64,000 nt of DNA. Source: Spirometra erinaceieuropaei. Lineage: Eukaryota > Platyhelminthes > Cestoda > Diphyllobothriidea > Diphyllobothriidae. The notes below the pieces were generated by a model. It was not told the DNA's origin and made no database searches. It worked only from the letters and a program-made list of their open reading frames with translations. The stretch is from the NCBI GenBank assembly GCA_902702965.1, contig CACRXP010000148.1, forward strand, positions 1,034,786-1,098,785, in the 5' to 3' direction. Positions 1 through 12,600 of the stretch are shown piece after piece (position 1 is the stretch's first letter; the number at the start of each line of letters is the position of its first letter). Both the position numbers and the translations under genes were made by a program.

Positions 1-565
1 CCGTTGCATTAGCGCCAACTTCTACAAGCTGCATGTGTTTCACGTAAGGAAATTCAAATATTATTCTACGCCTTTAAAAAATGTCATATTAAGTCAATAA
101 AATTTTGCAATGGATCAAGACTACGTTTTAAATTTCATGAGGAGCAAGGGTAAACGGACAAGTACGATGCTGTATGGGTGAACACTACACGGTCTTAACA
201 AATCTTCCAATTAGAAACCTTTTTTAAAAACAAATCGTACCCTTTCTTCGAAAATAAAATATAAAGTTGATCTGTTTCTCTATCGCATGAACAAAAGAAA
301 ACGTATTTTGTTAACGTTTTTTGTGAAATTTACTTCAATTTACAAGACCATCGAAAATCAGTGTGAAAAATGCATGTTACTCATGTAGTCATTTTTTCAC
401 CCAGTATGATTTCTACAGAAATTCGAAAAGGAGTGAATTCAGAAGCCGACCTCCTGGCAAATGTCGAGGAATAATCAGTATTACAACCCCACCTACGTAA
501 TCCTTCCTAATCGAAAATGCTTTTTAGAATTGCAGCCAACGCTTTATCAGATCAGTCACTCACTG
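1..565. mobile_element. Mariner-type MITE, right part
   Basis: The right end reads ...CAGTCACTCACTG followed by TA at 566-567, the terminus shared with the complete copy at 11955-12367. The 300-560 stretch matches that copy closely. The first 200 bases resemble the reverse complement of sequence near 59560-59700, as expected for a family with very long inverted arms. The left end lies outside the window. Confidence 0.65.
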
Positions 566-3029
566 TATTTTAAGGCATGCACTCCGGACAGATAGGCCAA
601 CCACCCGATGGAGGCGGGCCACCTTGGTTGAATGTAGCTTGATTAGCCCAAGTCAGTCGTACGTGGCTCACTGGGGTTACTAAATTTTGAAATTCGTGGA
701 AACATAAAAAAGCTACAAGAGCCTACGGTGGAACAAAAGTTTGAGTCTGTCAGAGCTTATGTACTTTAATTCTCAAAAGGGGCATCGTCCCGGAAACGCA
801 CGGGAATCTGGTAACATCACCGAAAAACTGAGATTTCCTAAATCATTTATTCCGAATTCTGGGTTAAACCACGTTGTAAGTAGTTATCCCTACCTAGCTA
901 ACCCAAATGGATGTCGCCCGGCTAACTCATTAATCGTTATTTGTACACTAATATTAGAAAGATGCGTATTATCATAACATTTTCTCGTTCTTAACATCTC
1001 TAGGGACTTAAGTAACTCTTCGACACGTCGATCCATGCTAGTCCTCAATTTCGAGAACTTTGAACGGGGCCGACTTATGACAGCCAGCTCTCCGATATGT
1101 GGGCAACGATCGGGTAAAGGGCCCCAAACACGAGACTGACCAAAGGTGCCTGTCTTGCATGAAAGATGTCAATCAGGGTTTTACGGCGGGGCCAATGTAT
1201 ACATAGACGAATGGCAAAATAAGTATAGATAGTTAATAAATTTGTTTTTCGAGTGGAAAAGGTTTAAGGCATTGACGTATAGCAAACAAAATTAAGCGAG
1301 ATAGTTAAAAATAAATATTGAGTGTCTACAACGATAGCTTCACAGAAGCGAACAGGCGAGTCCCAGGTAGCAGTTCAGAAGACGAAGATGCGATGTCTGG
1401 AGCACGAAATGAATTGGCCTGACGTTTTAGATTCTCACTCGAATTCATTATGAGAGACATTCGCAGATAAATATGATGGTGGCGCAAGGAACGCCAGGTG
1501 AGCTGAGTTCATTGTAGATAATTCACCAGACCGTCTACAGCAGACGACCCAACCTGGTATAATTAAACACCAAACCGAAATAATCGTGTCGGAATAAAGC
1601 CCTCTTAAATAAGTATAGAAGGTATTCTTTGTATGCCACAGATGCTTGGGAGCCTTCACCCTATCCTTACCAACTTTGCAACAAGATAGCAAAGAACACA
1701 GGAAACACTTCTGACAGACCGTACTGCCCGGGGTCTAGAAACAGTTTTTTTTTTCTGAAGTCTTCGGTAGTGCGCAAATCATTCAGTTGGAAAACGTGCG
1801 CCGTCGGGCGGAAGGGAATGGCTGACTTCCCACGCCCACATTTACGTCTAACGATCTGTATTTTCTGAGCTGCAAGAAACACACGCTCGTTTGTCATGTT
1901 AATAACTAATATCGTTTTTATGGCCCATGGGATGTGTGCATTTGTTAGTTTGATAACTCCTTTGCTGGACTGGAAGTTTCTGTAGAATGCAAACAGTCAT
2001 TTAGAATAATGTGTCAGGTAGTCGGCAGAGGTTGCGCAGTGACTGAAAACAGGTAACAAGTCTGCCAATGCAGTATTTTAAGTCATTAAATGTGACTAGG
2101 TGGATACCGGGTACCCCCAACCGTGAGGTTTTCACAGCCTCTTCTTTCGCCATAGCAAAACTATTTTCATTCCTAATTTCATAAGGAAATAAATCGGAAA
2201 ATTGCACTGAACTTTCAGAACTTTCTCCTTCCAGACCTGTTTTGGTGACTGTATCATTTCAAGTTTAAAAGGTCTGGGAGTTTAGGACACTTCGGGTAAT
2301 TAACCAGGCTAGGTTGTCTTTCCGCATAACGCCCCCCCACGTCGGATTCAATTGGACAAGTTAACGTTGAGATTATGTGTGAGCTCAGAGCTGATTAAAG
2401 ACAATATCATCGCGTAATGCTCATCTCGTAATTATTGCAAATTCCTGCGCGCTCTCACCTCCATCTCCCAACGCACGGACATTAGAATTTGAAGCACTTA
2501 TCTCCCTCTTCCTCTGCCTAATTAAATCATCGTCTGAGTCCATGTTTATTACTTCCACAGAGTGAATGTAGATTTGAGATAAAATTGAGGAAGGATATTT
2601 TGGTGTCGACCGAATGAGATTTTAATTGACATACTAATGCGCAACGTTCCATCGTTAAGCAAAATGGTAACCGGTATCACTTGGAAAATCAGTTGACTAA
2701 CTCCAATGTTGTCCATATTATACAGAAGAAGTATCAATAAAGACAAGGGAGTCTAAATTGGCCAATTCTGGCTTACTGGCTGCCGCCTGGCCGCCACGCC
2801 TAGAATCCGAAAGTGGCTTTTGTGGCCGTTAAGCGTTTTTCGTTCAACGCATAATTAGTGAGCTTGGGGTCCGTTTGCCTGTCACTTTTGTCGGGAAATA
2901 CTAATACTAGTGGGAAGGGCGTTTCGGCGATCAACTAGCGGGACCCGCTAGTGCCGCTGGGTCTTGAGCTTCAATCTAGTGCCTTTACCACCTGCTCAAC
3001 AAACCTCTGCCTCCCATGACAACGCATAT
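566..3029. other. Probable VGLUT intron; no gene seen
   Basis: No exon-like frame was recognised. At about 1405-1475 there is a degenerate copy of the motif also found at the borders of the Penelope fragment near 9.6 and 10.3 kb (cctgacgtttt...ctcgaattcat). At about 2745-2800 there is a minus-strand fragment of the SINE 3' tail. The rest shows no recognisable structure. Confidence 0.4.
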
Positions 3030-3240
3030 TGCCGATCGAAACCAACAGGATAACGCCTTCATGGCCCGGTAACAAAACACGTAACTTAGAAGCGCTAAGT
3101 AGGCAAAGGATCCGAATGCGAACCTCAGGTTATCCAAGTCAGAGTTTTGGTTTGGTTGGCTGACTGGCTGGCTAACGACAGTTAATAGAGCAGAAATGGC
3201 CATCCCAGTCTGTACTATTTTTGTTGCTATAAGCTGGTGT
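3030..3240 (+). repeat. tRNA-derived SINE, degenerate
   Basis: Begins near cgatcgaaaccaacaggata, the same head as the better copies at 27.7 and 29.9 kb. A tRNA-like part follows and then the family's tail (ggctggctaacgacagttaa... agaaatggccatcccagtct). It lies directly before the VGLUT exon at 3481. Confidence 0.5.
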
Positions 3241-3480
3241 AAGTTTATGGGTGTTTTTATATCCTCGGGGCCTCGACTGTCAGTGACAACCCGCTTAGTT
3301 GAGAAAGTGAGCGTCCCCAGGTTTGACACACGCCTACTACGGCAAGCCAGGGGTACTGTTAAATGCGTTCTAGTTCCTCATTCATATCAATTTCCATTGC
3401 ATAACAGATGTCTTAAAAGAAAACCTGCACAGTACTGTAAAACACATCCGCCAAGTAACGCTGCCTTTTCTAACTTTTAG

Positions 3481-3627
3481 CAAAGCATTCCCTGGAAGGC
3501 AATTTTCACTTCGATGCCAGTCTACGCTATCATTATTGCAAACATTGCCAGGAGTTGGTCCTTCTTTCTCCTCATAATGATGTCACCGACGTATCTGAAG
3601 GACGTTTTCAACTACACCACCGCCCAG
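3481..3627 (+). CDS. VGLUT: VGLUT exon (first seen), start of the second half of the carrier
   Basis: Forty-nine codons in phase 0 at both ends. The acceptor is ttttag at 3475-3480 and the donor is gtatgt at 3628. The peptide opens with [18 protein letters not shown], the cytoplasm-to-membrane transition that precedes helix 7 in VGLUTs, and closes with VFNYTTAQ. It begins without a start codon, so at least one more 5' exon must exist upstream. A second AG at 3484-3485 is a possible alternative acceptor but would change the phase. Confidence 0.9.
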
Positions 3628-6600
3628 GTATGTCTGGTTACCAGAGCAGTTATGTGCAAAAAAGAGCCGTTCTACGCGGAAGAAACTGCCTTTTATCTCC
3701 TGTCCTGCCTGCACTAAAACAATAGTTACAAGGCGTAAATTGGAAATCAATCGTCTTGAACCTACAGCCAGGTCAGATTGGTTCCCTCCGCTGTCGGGCT
3801 AGTTTCCCAAACGTAGTCTAGAGGGTACGAACCCTGAGGTGACGGACAACAGCTCAAATCCTCGGGGTTTGCTTTGTTATTGAGCCGGGGTATGCACCGG
3901 ACGAATAGGCACTGTCCCCAGTAACAGATCCAACCTTGCTGTACAGAGCTGGAGATAGGAGAAAACAATATTATTTGCACACTGAACTTAGCGAGTCTCT
4001 TAAGGATCTCTCCACTCTAGTCAAAAGTGTGAAAACATTTGGACCAAACCAGCTGGTCCAGGAAAGCTAATAGCCTATCGAAGATCAACTGAAGGGGTTC
4101 TTCTCCCCATCAGAAGAGTCCTTCCGTGAAATGCCACACGTCTTTATCTCGCAAAATGGGTTCTTTAAAATACAGCATTGCATAAGGCCCACAATTTCTT
4201 ACGTTTAAACCTACTAAATATACCGGAAAGTTGTGGGATGTTTGTGAGAAACTTCCTATGTTCTTTAGAGCTCATACAGTACGATAGCTGATACAAGTCC
4301 GAATAAACTGCAATACGCATGAGCGGACGGACATATAGCCTTGATAGTGAGTCCGCGGTTGAGGATCGAAAATTTCGAATGCATATAGGCTTTATGCAAA
4401 CCATCGCTTTTATTTCCTTCCAAAGTCGAATCCTTCGACCATTAGTGTCCCTGATTTGGATAGTTTTGGGATGGACCCCAAAAATCGCAGGTCTCATTCG
4501 TCTATCTATACTGTATGCCATTCCCCTCCGAGTATAAATGTTGAATAGTTACACCGTACTGACTGCACAGGTACTAAATTAAAGTCAAGACACGCGATTC
4601 GCTGTTTTTTTAATTGGTACATGACTCACCTGCAAGGAGCCCCGGTTCATCAGGTGCCCGCAGGATTCTCCAAGGTTTCGAAATTTAGCTCTTTAATTGT
4701 TTCATAAACTGATACACCAGGCCGCAGGAAAATCGCCCCGAACAAACCCCTTCAGGCTCGGTATGAATATTAGCAATCATAGTTGGACCATTATCTGTTA
4801 ATTTTGAATGGTAGGCCAGCTTTTTTCGTGTTTAGATGTTGAATGGTCCACCAGACTGACTGCACAGGTTCTAGTTCAAGGTGGTTTGCTGATTTTCTGC
4901 CGGCGCATGACGCAGCTACGAGGGTTTTAGGTTCATCCGTGGATCGCAGGGTCCTCCGTGTTTTCAAACATTAGCTTTTTAATTGCCTCATGATTTAATG
5001 CGCCAAGTCGCAACTATCGCTTTCGGGATAACAACGTTATATTCGCAAACTGCTAATGGACAGTCAACAAGGCAGAAATTCTGAATGATTCAACGATTTG
5101 ACGGCAAGGATATTGGCCAAGGTGTCTGATGCTTGCCTCTACCAGTGATTTTTACATCAATGTTTCAGGTTTGTGCAGTAATTTTCGAGAAAATTGAAGA
5201 TTTAAAATTCGAATAGTGGAGTACATATCGCAAGATATACCAATCTCATGAAACCTTAGTCAAATTTCTGATTAGGTTTTCGATAAGGGAGGACTACTCA
5301 AGTGATTTTTAATATTGACTGTCATGGGATATAATCGACAGATAATTCAGATAGGTCGGTACGTTGGTCTTTGAACAAACTTCCCCTCGTTTTCCTACAA
5401 AACTCGTCCGTTGAAAGACGTCTACTTAGTCAACAGGCATCTTTTGTTTTTATTTATGCCGCCCTTATACATTAAGTTGGTTAACTCATGATATGTCGAT
5501 CAAAATTCCGAAATGCGTTTCATTTCAAAACGATTAATTAAGTAGTGTCGTAAAACTATTCATCATGCACCATAATTGCATAATGATTAATTTATCTCAC
5601 GATGCCGGATTTTGAACGAACGTCTTCTGGGCTGCATGAGAGAACTATGCTCTGCAAAAATGGCTACTTATATGACATGCATTTTTCATTAATTTTTGAT
5701 GCCCTTAAAAATTCAATTAATTTTCATAGAAAACATTTATAAAGCTACTCATTTGTTTGCTCACTTGGTAGAAAATGAGGTTTTCTTTCATTTTTTACTC
5801 AAATGAATGGTTTAATTCGGCTTTTAGAAACGTTTCTAATTCCCGATCAATTTTCAAACCGACCTGCCGTTGTGCTTGCATTCAGGGTTTCCAAACTACA
5901 CGCCGTATACTTTCTGTGTATGGAAAACCACACATTTCTCTACGGTATTAAGGGGAGACGATATGGGGTTTATAAAATTTAGCAGTGAATTTGGGTCATA
6001 TTATTAAATTTACAAGCCACATTGGTAAATCCAGTGACATGACGTTTTATGGACGGCCATTTTACGGTATAAAAAAATACCACGACTGAAAACGTTTTAA
6101 AAACCAAATCATTCCCTTTCTTTGAGTATAAACTTAGAAAACGACGTCATTTTCTACCGAGTGAGCAAAAAAATGAACATTTGTATGCATATTTTCCATG
6201 AAATTGAATTGAAATTTTAAGGGCACTGACAACCAATTAGAAAATGCACGTTACATAAGTAGTTATTCTTATAGAACGTAGTTTTCATATGCAGCCCGGA
6301 AGAAGTCCGTTTAAAAACCGGCATTCTGAGATAACTTGATTATTATAAAAGTATGCTGCAAGGTAATTTGCTCTGCGACCCTACTTAATTAATCTTCTCA
6401 AAACGAAACGCATCTCGGAATCTTGGTTGATGTTTCCCATACCCGAAGAACGGACATCTTTTGGGCTTTTAAAAGCGAATAATTACAAATTATTTTAAGA
6501 CCTGTAATATCCATCCCCACAGCTTCGTCTATGTCATATATTAATGCCCCCTACGTACTATAGAACGTAGTCCAAATTCAACTTAAAATTTAATGAGCTC

Positions 6601-9600
6601 TATATAACGTCTTTTTAATGGCATAGGAAAAAGTAATTTTTCTCATCTGACAAGCCAACAACATTTAAATTAAAATCCTATACTCATATGCAACAACAGA
6701 TTGGACTCCAAGTCATTCGGAAATTAAAATGGACTTATGTGATACTCCAATCTGTCCCTTCTTCGAGAACGAAATTTACTCATTAACTACTCAAGTACAA
6801 CTTACTCAACTAAACAAGTACAAGGAAAAATATCCTGTTTATGTTTTCCATCAGATATATTTGAATTTATAAGGACGTCGATGGGTATTATAGCGTTCTT
6901 ATTTACTGGTTTCTGGTTCCAGGTCGGCTTTTTACTCTTCACAAGAAGACGTATACTTAGTCTGAACGCATCTTTTCTTTTAGTTTTGCCGCCCTTATAA
7001 ATCTAAATCCAATTTACAAAAGAGATGCACAAAATATTCCTCCTTGTGCTCATTCAGTGTTGAGCCACATTTCCTTTATACTCTTTACCCACCAAATGGG
7101 CATCTTTCATGTTTTAAAAAGCTGCAAATTATAAAATCTTTTAAGACCTGAAATGCTTATCCAGACAACACCGTCTATGTCCTATATTAATGCTCCCTGT
7201 GAATTCATTACAAAATCTGATGAGCCCTGCATGCCATCTTCTAGATGGCATAGAGAAGTATGAATTTCTTTATCCGGCAAGCAAAAAGCATGTCGATTAG
7301 ACGCCTGAACGCGGAAGTAACTACAATTCGGGCCCGAAAGTATTCGAGAATTTAAAAAAATTGAAAACTCAATATACCTTTTCTTTGGAAAAAGGGTTTA
7401 AACAAGTGAATTTCTACCAAATAAGTGCAGAAAAGAATATTTTGGGTTCGCTTTCCATAAACAGCCTTGAATTTATGAGGACATCGCTGGAAATCTCAAT
7501 GGTCTTATCTATTGGTTTCTAGTTCTAGGTCTGCTTTTTACTTTTCGCAAGGACTAGTATTCGAATTGGCTTTCGAAATCTTCCGGATGGAGCTCGCAAA
7601 GAGTTTGGGCCCAGACACTTTCTCTGCGTGTAACAGTGTATCTTGTTAATTGACTTAGACGACACAGCGTCCTAGGGACCGGAAAAAGTCTTTTTTGCGA
7701 CTTTTACTAAGAAATCGCTAGATTTTTTATAACTTTGGGGAGATTCAAAACATATATGTCACTCGAACAGTACACTTTTCATATAAAAAATAACGGAACC
7801 TATTCGCCGATCCAGCATAGTTCAGGATAGGCGGTGAGTTAAAACAGAATTTTAAATTAGTGTGCAAGAGAAAAAAGATTACTAGAATGCATTTGCTACT
7901 ACGCTGCTATGTTTAGCAACTGCATCATTTGCCGAATAGTGGATTACGTAAAAACTGAATTTTAGTAAAATCCTTCACTGAGGAATGTTTTCATTTCATT
8001 ACCAGTCTATGCTATCATCGAAAGAGATAGGTCCATCTCCTCTCCCCACCTCTTTCTTCTTATCCTCATAGTCATGTCACCGGTGTTTCGTAAGACCCAC
8101 CGCTCTGTTTACTTGCATGCTACTCTGCATGTTTTATGGACTTTAGAAGGTACAATATCAAAGTGTGTGTGTGTGTCGACACCCGACTGAGGTCTATAAA
8201 TAAGTGCTTGAACGACTAAATACTTTTTCAATTTTCTTTGCAGTAACAATACTAGGGGATATAATTTAGATCGTACCCTGCTTACAAAGTTAATGGGCTG
8301 CCGATGAGGATCCCCACAAACCGCCTTCGAATACTTTATTGAGGAAGTACGCAGCTTAATCATCACTTATAATTTGCTATTTTTTAAACAAGCGTATCTA
8401 AAATATCGCTAATCCCTGACCTGCTGACTAACAGTAGATAAACCGGCCAAATATTCAGTCCTAAAAAGATACTAGGGCTTCAGGCATGGTTTTTGTCAAT
8501 TTGAAATCCGAATCCTTTATGGAAAAATGTCTTTTTTTTAGTCCGGCATCCTCTCCTCCTTACCTCATCTCTTTATGGCCATCATTGTGCCAATCAGCGG
8601 TCAGATGGCAGACAGACTACGTAAAAGGACACTCACTACGACTGCTGTCCGCAAAATCTTCAACTGCGGTGGTAAGAAACCGTACCCTGCTGTTTCCTTA
8701 TACTTAATGACTGTAGGTTTGTATCAGAACGTAGATCAAGTGCCTACTGGCACTACTGTGACTCTGCCGCATCAGCAAAACAGCCCCGTCTTGCTTCCGT
8801 CATTAATTCCTCCCTTGTTTTCAATAGAAGTCTTTAAGCAATATTAGTGGTGGCGGTAGTGGTGGTTTTAACAACACTGGCAGTCGGGGCGGCAGTGGTA
8901 TCAACAAAGCTAATGATGATAATAGTGGTGGCAATACTATTTGTTGAGGGGATAGTTTGACCGCCGCATCCGACAATGCCTACCGCTGCTCGACAGCGAG
9001 GTGAAGGAGGCACGGTACGCTCGCGCGCGAACTAGCTGATAATAAGGATAGACCTGCAAAGCATCTACCGTACTCTCTTCTCCTTTCTCACCTGGACCCG
9101 GCGTCAAGGCAGAGTCAAGAAGGCCGGAGACGGGTAGAGCACACGTGGATGGTGCGGTCGAACCCGCACCCAGGCTTGCCATCTCACCCCACCGCTCCAC
9201 AACAAACGCTTAACCAGGATTTTGACCAATAAAAACAACAACAACAAGAACAGCACCAGAAAAGAAGTGGGTTACTGGGCAGCCATGCACAAGACCTGTA
9301 TACCCCCAGCAGGAGCACAAGAGCATCAACTACCAGAGAAATGAGTACCAGAGAACTGCCGGTATGTATCAGTTTGCAAGGGTCCGGGTTCGCTGATCGT
9401 GACATAGCAAACGCTTCCAAACCTTGTTGCAGTAGCAAAAACAATAGTATCAATAGTTGATGTGGTCGTGGAAGTATTACTTGTGGTAGTAGTACTTACT
9501 GTACTGCCAGTAAAAGAAGTGACGTCGCAGTTTAGGCAGATGTGCTTGTTGTGGCAGCAGTATAAATATTGGTGGTAGTTGTTATGAAGAAGGAGACACG

Positions 9601-12600
9601 ATCGCTGTGACAAGAGCTTTATTAGCCTGACGTTTCGGATTCCTGCTCGAATCCATCATCAGAGACAAAAGCAGATATGGTTAGTTCATGCGCAAGGGGC
9701 TGCAGTATTTATCGAATGCGGTTGCCATGCTACCGCACACCTATGAATATTCACGGCTCCCCCCCCCTCCCCCCTTCATGAGGAATCGTTGCACTTTGTG
9801 TGCTGACTGCTTGAGGGTCGACATTCGAGTTGTTAATTGCTGCAATTCCATCACGTGCGTTGGATGTTGGTGTGATGATTGCTCGACCATCTGACACGCT
9901 GACCCGGATGTTGGGAAAAGTGTTCACCTGCGCGCTTCCTGTTTGGCTAATTACTCCGCCCAGGCGAAGTCTCAGCACTGAGTAAGAAAGGGGAAGGTCA
10001 TTGCATTTGTTTATGAACTGGGGACTAGTAAACCATGACTCAAGCGGCTCCGGGCTCACACGGTTGTAGCCCTTATGAGAATTTTCGTCTCGTCGAATTG
10101 GAATGTGCGGCGGGATCTCGTCGAATGAGCCACAGCTTGAGAGTTGACGTCATTTCTCCGCACCGCTGCAACATGTTCGGTCATCCGCCTTCGTAGATGT
10201 CTTCCGGTTTCTCTGAGGTAGTTTGTTATCCGCAACTGCACAAGATCCGATAAACGACTCCAAACGTTTCATTAGAGACAATAGCAGATACGCGTCTGAT
10301 GATGGGTTCGAGCAGGAATTCGAAACGTCAGGCTAACAAAGCTTTTGCCCCTGCAATCGCGCCTCCATTTTGGAGACCGTTTCTTGGGACTCGCCTCTTC
10401 GTTTCTATTGGCAGTAGTTGTTATTTTCGTGGTGACAGTGGCAGCATCAGCATTACTGGAAGTATTTGTAATATCCTCCATCAGTAGTGCTAGTGGTAAT
10501 AGTAGTAGATGTCTATCTCTTTCGAGTGGTTGTGGTCATGTTAGTGGTAGCCCTGTGCACATCAGGGCTCCCTCTCCATTCGCTTTATTCTATTTGGGCA
10601 TCCCAAATGTTTTTAATGACTTCCAGGCTTCGGAATGGAGGCGATTCTCCTGCTAGTTGTTGGCTACGCAGACTCCGCACACACCGCGATGATCGCTCTT
10701 ATTTTCGCCGTGTCCTTCAGTGGATTCGCCATTTCAGGTGGGAATTTTAGCGTTTAACTCCTGGTCTTGCTCCTTCCCCACCTCCAAGGACTTTCATAAA
10801 ATATTAAAAAGCAACTGCGCAGTCTGCGCGTATTAGCGTCCCGTCGTGAGACGTGGTCTATTTATGGCCAGCTGCCGCAACCGGCAGCTCTGCGATATGC
10901 GACTGAAAAATGCAGATCTTTTGTCAATTGAATTTATCATAGAAAAAGATGGAACACTGAAAGATCCAAATGGAATGCCTACAAGTGAAAATAGAGGATG
11001 AGCGTGTTCGGAATTCCCTGGCCAGCGTATTAACCCGTGGTTCCGATTGCGGAGTCAGTTTCGACGGGAACATGGAAAATATGATCATGAAACAGACCCA
11101 CTAAAGTGTTCCTTCATGAATAAAACACAGAGCGCCTTAGGACAGCAAACGTGGAGTTGCTGTACAGCAGGTGGGCTAAATCATGAACTTTCAACTGAAA
11201 TTCCGAAATGAGTTTTCGTTTCGGAAAGATAAATTAAGCAGGTTTGTACAACTAATTATTCTGCATTATAATTCTATAATAATTCAGTTACCTCAGGATC
11301 CCGGCTTTCGAAAGAACTTCCATCTGGCCGCATGCAAAAACAACACTTTGTAACAAATGACTACAAGGGTTCGCATATAATTTTCTAATAACCCTATTTT
11401 ACGCGAAGAAGGAAAGGATAAGTTGCCACTGCACACGCACTCAATGTGCATCTATTCCTTCACTTGCTCCTGTGGAGCAGGTTATATTGGTCGCACGAGC
11501 CGGTGCTTATCCAAGAGAATACGGGAATACCTCCCGCATGGCTAGAAAAAGGCGAAACGAAGAGCATAAACAGCGCCATTCTCGCTCATGTTGTCGATTT
11601 CGGACATCTAGTGGACCCCAACGAAGCTTTTCGTGTAATTTATAAGGTCCAATCGAGCTACTCTAAGCTACTACGCCAGCGCCTATTAGCGACAGCAGAA
11701 GCGGCCGCCATCAGGTTAAGGAAGCCAATCTTATGCGCCCAGCAGAACCACGTTCAGGCTCCGCGCCTACAGTGGTTGAAGGTCGACTAACGGTGCATCT
11801 CCCCACGCGCACTTCCGCTCTCACCCCGTCCCTGACACTAACTGCTATTATCCCCCCCTTCCCTCACATCCCCACATCCCCCAGTGTTTTAAGGATAACT
11901 TTTATCGATTTCTCTTCTCGCTGACATGTTTTTCTTCTACCTCGTTCCCATATACAGTGAGTGACCTACCTCATGAAATGTTGGCTGAAATTCTGAAAAA
12001 TTTGTTAAAGCCTAATAATACTCCTTCCTTAAGTATAAATTATAAAAAAAGACGTGATTATCTGTTGATTGACTAAAAGAAAGCATATTTTTGTTCGCGG
12101 TTTCTATAAAATATCTTTGAATTTGCAAGACCATCGAAAATCAATGGGAAAAATGCATGCTACTTAAGTAGCCATTTTTTACCAAGCATTGTTTCTACAG
12201 GAGATTGAAAAGAAGTGCATTTAAAAGCCGACATCCTGTCGAGTCAAAAATGTTATAAGAGTATGCCACAAGATAAGAAGTATTACAACCGCGACCAAGT
12301 AATCCTTCCTAATCGAAAACGCATTTCAGAATTTCAGCCAACATTTCATGAGATAGGTCACTCACTGTAATTGTACTGGCCTGACGAGAATTTATTGAAA
12401 GCTACGTATGCTCGCCACCTCGTCTTCTGGTTCCGAATAAGTAACTGTCTACTATGTATTCTGCCAAACCCCTTCACGTGGTGTACCACATGTTGTAACA
12501 TTGATCGACAGGGGACAGCTGTTTCCACCAAAATGACGCAGCAGCCGGCTTTCGACGCCTGGCGCAGCAGTGAAATTGTCTTAAAATGCCGAAATGGGGG

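Noticed and set aside
9326..9613. Thr/Ser-rich minus-strand frame
   Set aside because: Product of the GTR/AAC triplet tract, not a gene.
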